Assembly (NCBI GenBank): GCA_946481075.1
Contig: CAMLMC010000001.1
Coordinates: 496,001 to 560,000 of the forward strand
Length of the DNA stretch: 64,000 bases
Source of the DNA: an uncultured Alphaproteobacteria bacterium
Lineage (GTDB): Bacteria > Pseudomonadota > Alphaproteobacteria > Micavibrionales > Micavibrionaceae
Direction: 5' to 3'
The translations under genes were made by a program, and so were the position numbers. The notes under the pieces are model-generated. The model made no database searches. It saw only the letters and a list, made by a program, of their open reading frames with translations, and was not told the DNA's origin. Below, in pieces: positions 26,707 through 36,477 of the stretch (within the stretch, counting starts at the first letter, position 1; each line of letters begins with the position of its first letter).

Positions 26707-28560
26707 CTATCCGTCTATGGTTTTGACGCTTATTTCCTGCCCATTCTCGGGCGGAAGGTCAAGCCCCTCCTCCATCAAAAAACCGCCGGACTGCATGGCC
26801 CAAAGCCTTGCATAGAGACCTTTTTGGGCCAAAAGATCTTCATGATTGCCGGCTTCGGCAATTTCCCCCTGATTAAGGACAATAATGCGGTCCATGCGGG
26901 AAATGGTGGACAGACGGTGGGCGATGGCAATGACGGTTTTGCCTTTCATAAGGTCATCGAGCGCGTTCTGGATAAGGCGTTCGGATTCTGAATCGAGCGC
27001 GGATGTTGCCTCGTCCAAAATAAGGATCGGCGCGTCTTTCAAAATCGCGCGGGCGATGGCGATACGTTGCCTCTGGCCGCCGGACAGGCGTATGCCGCGC
27101 TCACCCACCAATGTCTTATATCCATCCAGCAAACTGATGATGAAGTCATGGGCAAAGGCTTTCTTCGCGGCCTCTATCACTTCTTCATCGGTCGCATCGC
27201 GGCGGCCATAGCGGATATTTTCCATGAGGGAGCGGTGGAACAGGGCCGTGTCCTGCGGAATAACCGCAATGTGGTCGCGCAAGGAATCTTGCGTCACCGC
27301 AAGAATGTTTGTTCCGCCTATGGAGATTGCGCCGTCCTGCAGATCATAAAGCCGCATAAGAAGCGCGACAAACGTGCTCTTCCCCGCCCCCGACGGGCCG
27401 ACCAGCGCTATCTTTTCGCCTGCGCCGATATGAATGTTCAAATCCTTGAACACATGATGGTTGGCAAAGAAGAAATCCACATCTTTGAATTGTATATCCG
27501 CTTGTGACACCGAAAGCGGTTTTGCGTCCGGCCTGTCGGCCACCCCATGCGGCGACGATGTAATGCGCAGGGCATCCGAAATATAGCCGGCCTCGTTAAC
27601 GAATTGAACAATCCCGCCGCCGAGCATCCATGCGGTCCCCGCCATCATCATGGACATGGATGCCATGCTCGATGCCTCGCCCACCGTGATCAAACCCTGT
27701 GACCAGGCATAAACGCACAGGCCAGACATGCCCCCGCCAAGCAGGACAAGGCATATCCTGCGAAAATCTTCAATTTGCACCATCGTGCGGATGATTTTTG
27801 AATCGCGCCTTTTTTCTTCCTGTGATGCCTTGCCGTGCACCTGCCCCTCATATCCAAGGCCGGAGAAAAATTTTACGGCAGGCATGTTGGTCAGCATGTC
27901 AACGACCACACCGGTCACATGGGCCCTTTCATCGGAAAAGCGAAGAGCGCGATCACGTATGGTCGGCATGCGGATGAAAAGCGGCGCGGTAATACCAACC
28001 ATAAACAGGAACAAGGCCGCACCGAAAATAACATTCACGCTGAACATGTAAATCATGTTTGTCACAAACTGGATCAACGCAAAGAAAATCTGGAAACGGA
28101 TGATATCGTGCAGCCGCAGCGAGCTTTCGGCGACTTCGGACACTTTCCGCGCAATGGCGCCTGCGAAATTATCCTGGAAATACGAGTGGCTGTGTCCCAT
28201 CGTATACCCCAGGAAATCAGCGCGGATCGCGGCACGGAGTTTGGGGCGCCAATGAACGATGATATGCGCCGTCCAGATATGCGCGCTTTCGCCAATCAGA
28301 AGGATAACAGCCAAGGCAATCAACAGCATTTGCGTGTGATGCGGAATGCCCGCCGCCGGATCGGCGCCCGTGATGCTGTCGATCACCTTGCCGAAGATGA
28401 TGAAGGCAATCGGATAGCGCGTGAAATGCAGGATATCCTGAACCGCGAACAGCCCCCACAGGCGTGGATTTTTGCGCCAGACATATTTTATGTATTGGGA
28501 GAAGTTTTGCGGAAGCGGCCCTGTATGCGGGGGGACATCGAACTTGAACATCGTAACCAT
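26707..28560 (-). CDS. ABC transporter, fused permease and ATPase
   Basis: 617 residues, type IV (exporter) half-transporter: about six membrane helices in residues 40-330, then an ATPase with Walker [16 protein letters not shown], signature [15 protein letters not shown] and Walker [21 protein letters not shown], and the H-loop [14 protein letters not shown]. Probably works as a homodimer. Substrate unknown; closest in layout to MsbA/multidrug-like exporters. Start could be the ATG 3 codons later (MFKFDVPPH). It ends 10 bp before yebC and starts 2 bp after ymdB. Confidence 0.92.
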   Translation of the reverse strand: MVTMFKFDVPPHTGPLPQNFSQYIKYVWRKNPRLWGLFAVQDILHFTRYPIAFIIFGKVIDSITGADPAAGIPHHTQMLLIALAVILLIGESAHIWTAHIIVHWRPKLRAAIRADFLGYTMGHSHSYFQDNFAGAIARKVSEVAESSLRLHDIIRFQIFFALIQFVTNMIYMFSVNVIFGAALFLFMVGITAPLFIRMPTIRDRALRFSDERAHVTGVVVDMLTNMPAVKFFSGLGYEGQVHGKASQEEKRRDSKIIRTMVQIEDFRRICLVLLGGGMSGLCVYAWSQGLITVGEASSMASMSMMMAGTAWMLGGGIVQFVNEAGYISDALRITSSPHGVADRPDAKPLSVSQADIQFKDVDFFFANHHVFKDLNIHIGAGEKIALVGPSGAGKSTFVALLMRLYDLQDGAISIGGTNILAVTQDSLRDHIAVIPQDTALFHRSLMENIRYGRRDATDEEVIEAAKKAFAHDFIISLLDGYKTLVGERGIRLSGGQRQRIAIARAILKDAPILILDEATSALDSESERLIQNALDDLMKGKTVIAIAHRLSTISRMDRIIVLNQGEIAEAGNHEDLLAQKGLYARLWAMQSGGFLMEEGLDLPPENGQEISVKTIDG

Positions 28561-28562
28561 GG

Positions 28563-29375
28563 CTACACCTTGGGGATATGCGGCATCAAACGGGGGCCGA
28601 CACGCACAGGTTCCACCCGCACGGCAAGCCCTTTAGCGTTGGTTTCAATATAGGTGCCGCAGACGGTGGCTTCACCATCGGCGGGGGTCATGCGCTCGGT
28701 CGGCGTTTGTTTCAGGAAGTTATGAATGGGCACAGCCTTCTTCACGCCAATGACGCTGTTGTAATCGCCGCACATACCGGCGTCCGACTGAAACGCGGTG
28801 CCACCATCCAATATCTGGCAATCTGCAGTGGGAAGATGCGTATGCGTGCCGATGACGGCACTTACGCGGCCATCAAGGTGATGGGCGAGCGCCATTTTTT
28901 CCGATGTTGCCTCGCCATGGAAATCGACAAAGATGGCATGAACCTGTACGCCAAGGCGTAGCGATTGCAAAACCTCATCCATCACGATGAATGGATTGTC
29001 GATCGGGTCCATGAAAATGCGGCCCATCGCATTGATGACGGCAATTTTCTGCCCGTCCGCGGTTTGATGGATACGAATGCCGTTGCCCATCGTTCCTTTG
29101 GGGAAATTAATGGGGCGAAGCAACTTCGGATCGCGGTCAAAGTATGGGATGATTTCACGCTGCGCCCAAGCATGGTTGCCGGTCGTAATCACATCTGCGC
29201 CGTACTCATAAAGTTCCGTACAAATATCTTTTGTAATGCCAAGACCGTGCGCGGAGTTTTCACCATTGATGATGATGACGTCCGGTTGCAGTTGCTCTTT
29301 GAGCATCGGCAGATGGATCTTTACGGCATCACGGCCCGAACGGCCCATGACATCGCCCAAAAATAAAATTCGCAT
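28563..29375 (-). CDS. ymdB: YmdB-type metallophosphoesterase (TIGR00282)
   Basis: 270 residues. Metal ligands typical of the family are visible: ILFLGDVMGRSGRD, IINGENSAHGLG, ITTGNHAWAQRE, FHGEATSEKMALAHHLDGR and IGTHTHLPTADCQI. Characterised YmdB proteins hydrolyse 2',3'-cyclic nucleotides and influence RNA metabolism and biofilms; exact substrate here is inferred. Follows the folate cyclo-ligase gene by 14 bp. Confidence 0.92.
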   Translation of the reverse strand: MRILFLGDVMGRSGRDAVKIHLPMLKEQLQPDVIIINGENSAHGLGITKDICTELYEYGADVITTGNHAWAQREIIPYFDRDPKLLRPINFPKGTMGNGIRIHQTADGQKIAVINAMGRIFMDPIDNPFIVMDEVLQSLRLGVQVHAIFVDFHGEATSEKMALAHHLDGRVSAVIGTHTHLPTADCQILDGGTAFQSDAGMCGDYNSVIGVKKAVPIHNFLKQTPTERMTPADGEATVCGTYIETNAKGLAVRVEPVRVGPRLMPHIPKV

Positions 29376-29389
29376 AAGGTCTTCTGTTT

Positions 29390-29974
29390 CTAACGGAACT
29401 CGAAAACACGTTCCGGTGTGATGGCCATATCGAGCCTTTGGTCATGCGGCTCTACCGGTATCGGGTATAGCACGGCCTGATTGGGATAGCCAACGCCGAT
29501 CACAAGAATATCCCGCTTTGCCCGCGCCGTCGCAAGGGTCGTGTCGTAATGGCCCTGCCCGTATCCCATGCGGTTGCCCTGCATGTCGAACGCCAGAAGT
29601 GGCACCACAAAGATATCAGGTTCGACCAATTCGCCGTGCGCCGGGGCCATTGTTTTAAAGGCGCCTTCCACCAGCTTGCTTTCATCTCCGTCCCACAAGC
29701 GGAAGCTTAAAATCCGTTTGGAATAATCATCGGTCTTGGGCGGGGTGATCGGCAAAGCGACTTTGTGGCCTTTGGCAATAAGGTCGAGGATTAAGGGGCC
29801 GGTGTTGATTTCACTGCCCATCGGCCAATAGACGGAAATGATCTGGCCGGGTTCGGGGATAATCGTGTCATTGAACATGGCCGACAGTCTTTCCCCGAAA
29901 TCCAGATAATCGGGGGAGTTTTTGATGCCGTTGCGGTAGGCCCGCATATGTTCGCGTACTTCTTCCTTATTCAT
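29390..29974 (-). CDS. 5-formyltetrahydrofolate cyclo-ligase
   Basis: 194 residues. ATP-dependent conversion of 5-formyl-THF to 5,10-methenyl-THF. The family motif appears as NRMGYGQGHYDTTLA, and the N-terminal Lys/Arg-rich helix is MNKEEVREHMRAYRNG. Located directly downstream of the 6S RNA gene, the classic zapA-ssrS-ygfA linkage of proteobacteria, which independently supports both calls. Start at the ATG giving MNKEEV. Confidence 0.93.
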   Translation of the reverse strand: MNKEEVREHMRAYRNGIKNSPDYLDFGERLSAMFNDTIIPEPGQIISVYWPMGSEINTGPLILDLIAKGHKVALPITPPKTDDYSKRILSFRLWDGDESKLVEGAFKTMAPAHGELVEPDIFVVPLLAFDMQGNRMGYGQGHYDTTLATARAKRDILVIGVGYPNQAVLYPIPVEPHDQRLDMAITPERVFEFR

Positions 29975-30018
29975 GGAAAAAGGGTAAGCGACTGAAACTG
30001 AAAAGGAAAGAGATAAAG

Positions 30019-30175
30019 GAGCCGCGAGAACCGTGTGTATAAACAGTATCCGCTCGTGGCCCTGAAAAACAGGTGGGCCCCGCGATAACTGGACCAAGAT
30101 CCAATCAGAGACAGGTCCCTAAGCAAAATACTTATCGGCCCCTGGGATAACGATACATCACGTGTTCCGCAGCAG
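30019..30175 (-). ncRNA. ssrS: 6S RNA
   Basis: About 157 nt. The strand reads from near CTGCTGCGGAAC to CTCGCGGCTCC; the ends pair (GCTGCG with CGCGGC, GGAAC with GTTCT), and the characteristic CCAGGGGCCGATAAG and CGGGGCCCACCTG segments flank the central bubble, as in alphaproteobacterial 6S RNAs. A TATACT -10 element (30182-30187) places the 5' end near 30175. It sits between zapA and the folate cyclo-ligase gene, the usual location. 6S RNA sequesters housekeeping RNA polymerase in stationary phase. Confidence 0.88.
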
Positions 30176-30199
30176 AATTTCAGTATAGCGCATAACATA

Positions 30200-30230
30200 G
30201 AAGAAAGGCGAGGACTTTCAATCCTCGCCC
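30200..30230 (-). terminator. Terminator between zapA and 6S RNA
   Basis: On the minus strand GGCGAGGA-TTGAAAG-TCCTCGCC followed by TTTCTT. It separates zapA mRNA from the 6S transcription unit, whose -10 box lies just beyond. Confidence 0.75.
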
Positions 30231-30260
30231 TATCAGTTACCTAGGAAAGACCTGAATAAC

Positions 30261-30620
30261 CTACATTTTCTGCAAATGACCCGCGATGGAATCGATCCGC
30301 GCCGCCAGAAGGTCGATGGCGGAAACGATGGCTTCCTCATCATCTTCGGTCATATGAACACCGCTGATCGGCGGTTGGGCCGCCGCTGCTGTACGCGCGG
30401 CATGCTGATGGATACCGGAACGCGCCTCGGCGATTTCATCGGCCAGAATGATGCTGGTCAGGACCAGAAGATGGGATTCGTTGCTGGCGGCGCCGGCCCG
30501 GGCGATTTCCCGCAGGCGGGCATCAACGTAAGATGCTAGTTCGCGAACCCGCTTTTCCTGCCCGTCGTCACAGGCAATGCCATAATTCCGCCCATTGATG
30601 GTTATGCTGATTTCTGCCAT
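30261..30620 (-). CDS. zapA: Cell division protein ZapA
   Basis: 119 residues. FtsZ-binding protein that bundles FtsZ filaments. N-terminal beta domain MAEISITINGRNYGIACDDG and QEKRVRELASYVDARLREIA, then a helical dimerisation region, ending in a coiled coil (AIVSAIDLLAARIDSIAGHL). Start at the ATG one base after the upstream gene's stop, with AAGGA 10 bases before it. Confidence 0.9.
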   Translation of the reverse strand: MAEISITINGRNYGIACDDGQEKRVRELASYVDARLREIARAGAASNESHLLVLTSIILADEIAEARSGIHQHAARTAAAAQPPISGVHMTEDDEEAIVSAIDLLAARIDSIAGHLQKM

Positions 30621-30621
30621 T

Positions 30622-30891
30622 TCAACCACGTCCTTCTTTCAGGATTGTTTCGACTTGCTGGATTGCCGTATCCAGACGGGCCGCCAGTTGGCGGACATTC
30701 AGATTGTTGGGCGCCCCTGCCGGGCTTGCCGGGATAGGTCCCGCAGACGCGGAAAACAGGTCATCCTGGGCCGTTGTGCGGGCCTTGGCCGGCCTGGCTT
30801 TCTGTTTGGTTTCAAATGAAACAACTGAAGATTCAAGCTTTTGCACGGCGTTGTTCAACTTATTCAAAGATGCTTGGATAGCGGCGCTCAC
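30622..30891 (-). CDS. Small coiled-coil protein upstream of zapA
   Basis: 89 residues: an N-terminal helix with heptad pattern (ASLNKLNNAVQKLESSVVSF), a Pro/Ala-rich loop and a C-terminal helix (LNVRQLAARLDTAIQQVETI). Genes of this kind precede zapA in many alphaproteobacteria, so a role in division or as a ZapB-like partner is plausible but unproven. Stop is directly before zapA, implying coupling. Confidence 0.75.
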   Translation of the reverse strand: MSAAIQASLNKLNNAVQKLESSVVSFETKQKARPAKARTTAQDDLFSASAGPIPASPAGAPNNLNVRQLAARLDTAIQQVETILKEGRG

Positions 30892-30986
30892 TGGTGGTCC
30901 CCTTTTCGCTGTTTGCGAATAAAATTCTATAAGTTACGAAGATAGAACCATTTATGCCTTCCGCGCGCGTATGGTCAACTGCCGAT

Positions 30987-31048
30987 CCAAGGTTTTCCCA
31001 AGGTTTTTACGATCTTTTATTGACCCGTGCTGCGCCCTTGGGCATTGT
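30987..31048 (+). promoter_or_regulatory. Candidate tkt promoter with upstream direct repeats
   Basis: TTGACC (31020-31025) and CATTGT (31043-31048) at 17-bp spacing. Upstream are two copies of CCAAGGTTTT (30987-30996 and 30998-31007) one helical turn apart, an arrangement typical of an activator site. The -10 match is weak. Confidence 0.4.
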
Positions 31049-31083
31049 ACGGCCAACATGACCATATAGAGGATGTAAAACCC

Positions 31084-33072
31084 ATGAGCCAAGCCGCCGC
31101 CGCTGCAAATTCCCCTGCCAATGATGAGCAAATGACCCATATGGCGAACGCCATCCGCGCCCTGGCGATGGATGCGGTTCAGCAGGCGAATTCCGGCCAC
31201 CCCGGCGCTCCGATGGGTATGGCCGATATCGCCACGGTCCTTTATTCCAAATTCCTGAAATTCGATCCGAAAAAGCCGGACTGGGCGGACCGCGACCGCG
31301 TCATTCTCTCCAACGGACACGGCTCGATGCTGCTCTACGCCCTGAACTACCTGACGGGCTACGACAAGATGACGATCGAGGAAATCCGTAATTTCCGCCA
31401 ACTGCATTCCAAGACACCGGGCCACCCCGAAGTCGATATCCCTTGCGGCATTGAAATGACCACTGGCCCGCTTGGCCAGGGTATTTCCACCGCCGTCGGT
31501 TTCGCGCTCGCCGAAGCCAATCTTCAAGCCAAGTTTGGCAAGGACCTCGTCAACCACTACACCTATGTCTTTACAGGCGATGGCTGTTTGATGGAAGGCG
31601 TTAGCCACGAGGCCTGCTCCCTCGCCGGTCACCTCGGCCTGTCAAAGCTGATCGTTCTTTATGATGACAATAACATCACGATCGACGGTTCGACGGATCT
31701 TTCCTTCACAGAGAATGTGGCCGAACGGTTCAAGGCCTATGGCTGGGATGTTCAAAAGGTCGATGGTCACAATCACGCAGAAATTGAAAACGCGATTGCG
31801 AAGGCGCAAACGACCAACACGCCCTCGCTGATCTGCTGTAAAACGATCATCGGTTATGGCTCGCCGAACAAATCAGGCAAATCTTCCAGCCACGGCTCGC
31901 CGCTTGGCCCCGATGAAATCGCCGCCACACGCGAAGTCTTGAAATGGGTCAACCTGCCTTATGATATGCCGAAGGAAGTTCTGGACCAGTGGCGTCAGCT
32001 CGGCACAAAAGGCGCGACGCTTTCGAAAGAATGGGAAGGCCGCTTGAACGCATCCGCGCACAAGGATGCCTTTACAAAAGCCATGAACAAGGACGTTTCC
32101 AAAGATATCGCGCCAATCATCGCCGATATCAAAAAAAACTTTGCGGAAACAAAACCGAAAATGGCGACACGCCAGACGTCCGGCGAATGTTTGGAAAAAC
32201 TGGTGCCTAACCTGCCACAAATGATCGGCGGTTCTGCCGACCTAACCGGTTCCAATAACACCAAAGTCAAAGCCTCAACCTTCGTTTCCAAAGGCGATTA
32301 CAAAGGCAACTACGTCAACTACGGCGTGCGTGAACACGCGATGGCGACGATCATGAACGGCCTCGCCTTGCATGGCGGCATCATTCCCTATGCCGGCACC
32401 TTCTTGCAATTCGCCGATTACTCACGCCCCGCCATCCGCCTTGGTGCATTGATGAAACAGCGCGTTATTCATGTGATGACCCACGATTCCATCGGGCTTG
32501 GCGAAGACGGCCCGACGCACCAGCCAGTCGAACATTATGCCGCGCTCCGCGCGATTCCGAACCTGTATTTCTTCCGTCCTTGCGATGGTGTTGAAACGGC
32601 GGAATGCTGGGAACTTGCCTTGAACAAAACATCCTCGCCTTCGGTTTTGGCGCTGTCCCGTCAGGGTATGAACACGGTGCGCGGCGCAGACGCGGAGAAT
32701 AAATCCGCCAAGGGTGCCTATATCCTGAAGGATTCTTCCGGCGCACCGACAGTGACGATCTTTGCAAGCGGGTCGGAAGTTGATCTCGCCCTCGCCGCCG
32801 CCGAAACAATCGGCTCCGGCGCCCGCGTGGTGTCCGTTCCATGTATGGATTTGTTCCTTGAACAGGATGAGGCCTATATTGAAAGCCTATGCGGTGGTCC
32901 CGATAAGAAAATTGCGATCGAAGCGGGCATCCGCCAAGGATGGGATGCCATTATCGGCCGCAAAGGCATATTTATCGGGATGAAATCCTTCGGGGATTCG
33001 GCTCCAGCCCCAACCCTGTTTAAACATTTTGGGATTACCGCCGAAGCGATTGTCGAGGCCGCACAAAAATAA
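31084..33072 (+). CDS. tkt: Transketolase
   Basis: 662 residues. Thiamine-diphosphate enzyme moving two-carbon units in the pentose phosphate pathway. ANSGHPGAPMGMADIATVLY, the ThDP motif FTGDGCLMEGVSHEACSLAG and ITIDGSTDLSFTENVAERF are visible, plus the central pyrimidine-binding domain (GVREHAMATIMNGLALHGGI). Start at the ATG giving MSQAAAA, behind GAGG. First of a tkt-gap-fba carbon group; pgk, often between gap and fba, is missing. Confidence 0.97.
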   Translation: MSQAAAAANSPANDEQMTHMANAIRALAMDAVQQANSGHPGAPMGMADIATVLYSKFLKFDPKKPDWADRDRVILSNGHGSMLLYALNYLTGYDKMTIEEIRNFRQLHSKTPGHPEVDIPCGIEMTTGPLGQGISTAVGFALAEANLQAKFGKDLVNHYTYVFTGDGCLMEGVSHEACSLAGHLGLSKLIVLYDDNNITIDGSTDLSFTENVAERFKAYGWDVQKVDGHNHAEIENAIAKAQTTNTPSLICCKTIIGYGSPNKSGKSSSHGSPLGPDEIAATREVLKWVNLPYDMPKEVLDQWRQLGTKGATLSKEWEGRLNASAHKDAFTKAMNKDVSKDIAPIIADIKKNFAETKPKMATRQTSGECLEKLVPNLPQMIGGSADLTGSNNTKVKASTFVSKGDYKGNYVNYGVREHAMATIMNGLALHGGIIPYAGTFLQFADYSRPAIRLGALMKQRVIHVMTHDSIGLGEDGPTHQPVEHYAALRAIPNLYFFRPCDGVETAECWELALNKTSSPSVLALSRQGMNTVRGADAENKSAKGAYILKDSSGAPTVTIFASGSEVDLALAAAETIGSGARVVSVPCMDLFLEQDEAYIESLCGGPDKKIAIEAGIRQGWDAIIGRKGIFIGMKSFGDSAPAPTLFKHFGITAEAIVEAAQK

Positions 33073-33160
33073 TCCTTCCAAATGGGAACAATTCCTCCCC
33101 CCTGTCGTTGGATTGGGTGATGAGACGAGGCCATGTTGAATGGTTTCGAATTATCAAAGC

Positions 33161-33194
33161 GGACCCCTTCATGTAACAATGAAGGGGTTCCTTA
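33161..33194 (+). terminator. Terminator-like hairpin after tkt
   Basis: ACCCCTTCAT-GTAACA-ATGAAGGGGT (33163-33188) followed by TCCTTATTA. The stem is strong but the T-run is interrupted. Confidence 0.6.
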
Positions 33195-33295
33195 TTATGG
33201 TTAATTAAGGTACCTATTATCTAGTTGCATCACCCTCTCACCTTCTTTAAAAAACAGGGCAGTAAAACCCAACAAAAAGGTAGAGGGATTATCCC

Positions 33296-34327
33296 ATGGC
33301 AGTAAAAGTCGCTATTAATGGTTTTGGCCGTATTGGCCGTCTGGTTGCCCGTGCGCTGTATGAATCGGGCCGCACCGATGTTGAACTGGTCGCAATCAAC
33401 GACCTCGCAACACTCGAAGGCAACAAGGTTCTTTTGCAATATGACTCCGTCCATGGTCGTTTCCCGTTCCCGGTCGAAGTGAAAGATGAAAAGACCCTCG
33501 TGATCAATGGCAAGAATGTTGTCGTGACACAGGAACGCGATCCTACAAAGCTTCCTTGGAAAGAGCTTGGTATCGACATCGTCCTGGAATGCACCGGCAT
33601 TTTCACAAAACGCGAAAAGGCCGCGATGCACTTGACAGCCGGTGCGAAGAAAGTTCTGATTTCCGCCCCCGCGGAAGAAGAAGATCTGACAGTTGTCTTC
33701 GGTGTGAACAGCGACAAACTCAAAGCGGAACACACAGTCGTTTCCAACGCATCCTGCACGACGAACTGCCTTGCACCTGTTGCAAAAGTCCTGCATGAAG
33801 CCATCGGGATCGAGAGCGGTTTCATGACCACCATCCACTCCTACACCGGTGACCAGAACACGGTTGATACGTTCCACAAGGACCTGCACCGTGCCCGCGC
33901 CGCCGCCCTCAACATCATTCCGACATCGACAGGCGCCGCGAAGGCCGTTGGCAAGGTTCTGCCGGAATTGAAAGGCAAACTGGATGGCGTGAGCTTGCGC
34001 GTTCCGACACCAAACGTGTCCGTGGTTGACCTGAAGTTCGTGGCGAGCCGCGAAACAACGGTTGAAGAAGTCAACAATGCGATCAAAAAGGCGCTAGGCG
34101 ATATGACGAATATCCTGAACGCATACAGCGATCCGCTGGTATCGAGCGATTTCAACCACGATGCGCATTCGTCCATCTTCTCCTACGAAGGTACGAAAGT
34201 GATCGACGGCAAGCTGGTTCGCATCATGACATGGTACGACAACGAATGGGGATTCTCCAACCGTATGCTCGACACCGCCGCGAAAATGCATGAAGTCGGC
34301 TATGCCGCGCAAAGCAAAGCCGCTTAA
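33296..34327 (+). CDS. gap: Glyceraldehyde-3-phosphate dehydrogenase, type I
   Basis: 343 residues. Oxidises glyceraldehyde 3-phosphate to 1,3-bisphosphoglycerate. Rossmann start VAINGFGRIGRLVARALYES, nucleophile Cys154 in VSNASCTTNCLAPVAKVLH, substrate-binding HSYTGDQNTVD and the C-terminal WYDNEWGFSNRMLDT. The Asp in VAINDL after strand 2 favours NAD. A 220-bp leader separates it from tkt, so it likely has its own promoter. Confidence 0.98.
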   Translation: MAVKVAINGFGRIGRLVARALYESGRTDVELVAINDLATLEGNKVLLQYDSVHGRFPFPVEVKDEKTLVINGKNVVVTQERDPTKLPWKELGIDIVLECTGIFTKREKAAMHLTAGAKKVLISAPAEEEDLTVVFGVNSDKLKAEHTVVSNASCTTNCLAPVAKVLHEAIGIESGFMTTIHSYTGDQNTVDTFHKDLHRARAAALNIIPTSTGAAKAVGKVLPELKGKLDGVSLRVPTPNVSVVDLKFVASRETTVEEVNNAIKKALGDMTNILNAYSDPLVSSDFNHDAHSSIFSYEGTKVIDGKLVRIMTWYDNEWGFSNRMLDTAAKMHEVGYAAQSKAA

Positions 34328-34335
34328 TTTAAACC

Positions 34336-34419
34336 TGTCATCCTGAAGGAGCGAAGCGACTGAAGGATCCCCCTATCGTTGGTGTGATAAGGAGATTCTT
34401 CGCTTCGCTCAGAATGACA
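34336..34419. repeat. Palindromic repeat type B, copy 1
   Basis: Between gap and fba: left arm TGTCATCCTGAAGGAGCGAA followed by GCGACTGAAGGATC, right arm GGAGATTCTTCGCTTCGCTC then AGAATGACA. The arms are imperfect inverted copies and would form a long hairpin in the mRNA. A second copy is at 63646-63722. Confidence 0.75.
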
Positions 34420-34436
34420 AAACAAGGAAATCCAAC

Positions 34437-35498
34437 ATGTCCAAATTGAAACCCGGTGTTGTCTGGGGAGATGATTACAAAATCCTGCTGAAGGCCTGTA
34501 AAGAAGGTCAATACGCCCTTCCTGCTGTGAACGTGATCGGCACCAATACCGTCAACGCCGTTCTGGAATCCGCCGCCAAAAACAAATCCGATGTGGTGAT
34601 CCAGCTTTCCAACGGCGGCGCGGAGTTTTACGCCGGCAAAGGCATGGCCGACAGCTTTCAGGCAAAAGTATTGGGCGCGGTCTCTGCAGCCCAGCATGTT
34701 CACCTTCTCGCCGAACATTATGGCGTTTGCGTTGTCCTGCACACCGACCATGCCAACAAGAAATTGATCCCCTGGGTTGATGCTATGATCGACCACGGCG
34801 AAGAATATTTCAAAAAGAACGGTAAGCCGCTTTTCTCCTCCCACATGGTGGATTTGTCGGAAGAACCGATTGAAGAAAACCTTCATGAATGCGCCCGCAT
34901 ATTGAAACGTCTCGCCCCGCTTGGCATGAGCATCGAAATCGAACTCGGCGTGACAGGCGGTGAGGAAGACGGCGTTGGTTCCGACGACATTGACAATGCG
35001 AAACTCTATACACAGCCGGAAGATGTTTTGCTGGCCTATGAAACACTGGCGCATCTCGGGCACTTCTCGACGGCGGCATCGTTCGGCAACGTCCACGGCG
35101 TTTACTCACCCGGCAACGTCAAGCTGCGCCCTGAAATATTGAAGGCATCGCAGGAACTGGTCGCCGCCAAAAAAGGCCTTGGCCCCAACCCGCTCGACCT
35201 CGTCTTCCATGGTGGTTCCGGCTCCGAAAAAGACAAAATCACCGAATCGCTCGGATATGGCGTGTTCAAAATGAACATCGATACCGACACTCAATTCGCG
35301 TTTGCTAATGCAATCGGCAATTATGTGGCGGCCAACGACCGCGCCTTCGCCTACCAGATCGATCCCGAAGACGGAAAACCGTACAAAAAACAGTACGATC
35401 CCCGCGTCTGGCTGCGTGAAGGCGAAAAAGGCCTGGTTAAACGCATGGATGAGGCGTTTGCCGATCTCCGTTCTGCTGGTAAATCCTTGGCACATTAA
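34437..35498 (+). CDS. fba: Fructose-bisphosphate aldolase, class II
   Basis: 353 residues, class IIA (FbaA-like, E. coli size). Zinc ligands in [31 protein letters not shown] and [12 protein letters not shown]; the phosphate/catalytic loop includes [18 protein letters not shown]. Cleaves fructose 1,6-bisphosphate or runs in gluconeogenesis. Separated from gap by a palindromic repeat and followed by a terminator hairpin. Confidence 0.97.
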   Translation: MSKLKPGVVWGDDYKILLKACKEGQYALPAVNVIGTNTVNAVLESAAKNKSDVVIQLSNGGAEFYAGKGMADSFQAKVLGAVSAAQHVHLLAEHYGVCVVLHTDHANKKLIPWVDAMIDHGEEYFKKNGKPLFSSHMVDLSEEPIEENLHECARILKRLAPLGMSIEIELGVTGGEEDGVGSDDIDNAKLYTQPEDVLLAYETLAHLGHFSTAASFGNVHGVYSPGNVKLRPEILKASQELVAAKKGLGPNPLDLVFHGGSGSEKDKITESLGYGVFKMNIDTDTQFAFANAIGNYVAANDRAFAYQIDPEDGKPYKKQYDPRVWLREGEKGLVKRMDEAFADLRSAGKSLAH

Positions 35499-35515
35499 GC
35501 GATCTGTCTTAGAAT

Positions 35516-35553
35516 TCTCCCGCTGGCCACAAACAGGCAGCGGGAGATTTTTT
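35516..35553 (+). terminator. Terminator hairpin overlapping the next gene's ribosome-binding site
   Basis: TCTCCCGCTG (35516-35525) pairs perfectly with CAGCGGGAGA (35538-35547), followed by six T residues that end directly at the ATG of the stomatin-like gene. The right arm contains GGGAG, that gene's Shine-Dalgarno. It can act as fba terminator and as a switch for the gene downstream. Confidence 0.8.
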
Positions 35554-36471
35554 ATGGAACCATCGATTGTTTTGATCATATTGGCCGCACTGGCCATCAT
35601 CATTGTATTCAAAGGCGTTAAATCCGTCCCGCAGGGCATGGAGTATACGGTCGAACGGTTCGGTCGTTACACCCACACGCTTCATCCGGGCCTGAATTTC
35701 ATTGTGCCCATCGTGGATTCGATTGGCGCCAAGATCAACATGATGGAAACGGTGCTTGATGTTCCTTCGCAAGAAGTCATCACGAAAGACAACGCATTGG
35801 TACAAGTTGACGGCGTTGTGTTCTATCAGGTGCTGGATTCCGCCAAGGCTGCCTATGAGGTCCGCAACCTCGAACTCGCCACACTCAATCTCACCATGAC
35901 AAATCTGCGGACTGTGATGGGGTCCATGGACCTTGACGAGCTTCTTTCCGAGCGCGACCAGATCAATGCCCGCCTTTTAACGATCGTCGATGACGCAACC
36001 GCGCCCTGGGGCATCAAGGTAACCCGCATTGAAATTAAAGATATCTCCCCGCCGCGCGACCTTGTCGATTCCATGGCCCGTCAAATGAAAGCGGAGCGCG
36101 ACAAGCGCGCAACCGTCCTCGAGGCGCAAGGACAGCGAGAGGCCGCGATTCTTCGCGCCGAAGGGGAAAAGCAGGCTGCTGTGCTGGAAGCCGAAGGCCG
36201 CAAGGAAGCCGCCTTCCGCGACGCGGAGGCACGCGAGCGCGCGGCCGAAGCCGAAGCCAACGCAACCGCGATGGTATCCAATTCCATCCAGGGCGGAAAC
36301 GTTCAGGCCATCAATTATTTCGTGGCACTGAAGTATGTCGAGGCGCTGAAGGAATTCGCCAGCTCCCCGAACCAGAAAACCGTGTTCATGCCATTGGAAA
36401 CAACAGGCGTTATGGGCTCTATCGCCGGAATCACGGATCTTGTTCAGGACGTTATAGGGAAGAAAGGATAA
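35554..36471 (+). CDS. SPFH/stomatin-like membrane protein (QmcA-type)
   Basis: 305 residues. N-terminal membrane helix [24 protein letters not shown]/band-7 domain ([20 protein letters not shown] ... [19 protein letters not shown]), then an Ala/Glu-rich coiled coil ([20 protein letters not shown]) used for oligomerisation. Scaffold of membrane microdomains or protease regulator. Paired with an NfeD gene 6 bp downstream, the standard partner. Its ribosome-binding site lies inside a terminator hairpin. Confidence 0.93.
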   Translation: MEPSIVLIILAALAIIIVFKGVKSVPQGMEYTVERFGRYTHTLHPGLNFIVPIVDSIGAKINMMETVLDVPSQEVITKDNALVQVDGVVFYQVLDSAKAAYEVRNLELATLNLTMTNLRTVMGSMDLDELLSERDQINARLLTIVDDATAPWGIKVTRIEIKDISPPRDLVDSMARQMKAERDKRATVLEAQGQREAAILRAEGEKQAAVLEAEGRKEAAFRDAEARERAAEAEANATAMVSNSIQGGNVQAINYFVALKYVEALKEFASSPNQKTVFMPLETTGVMGSIAGITDLVQDVIGKKG

Positions 36472-36477
36472 GGCATC

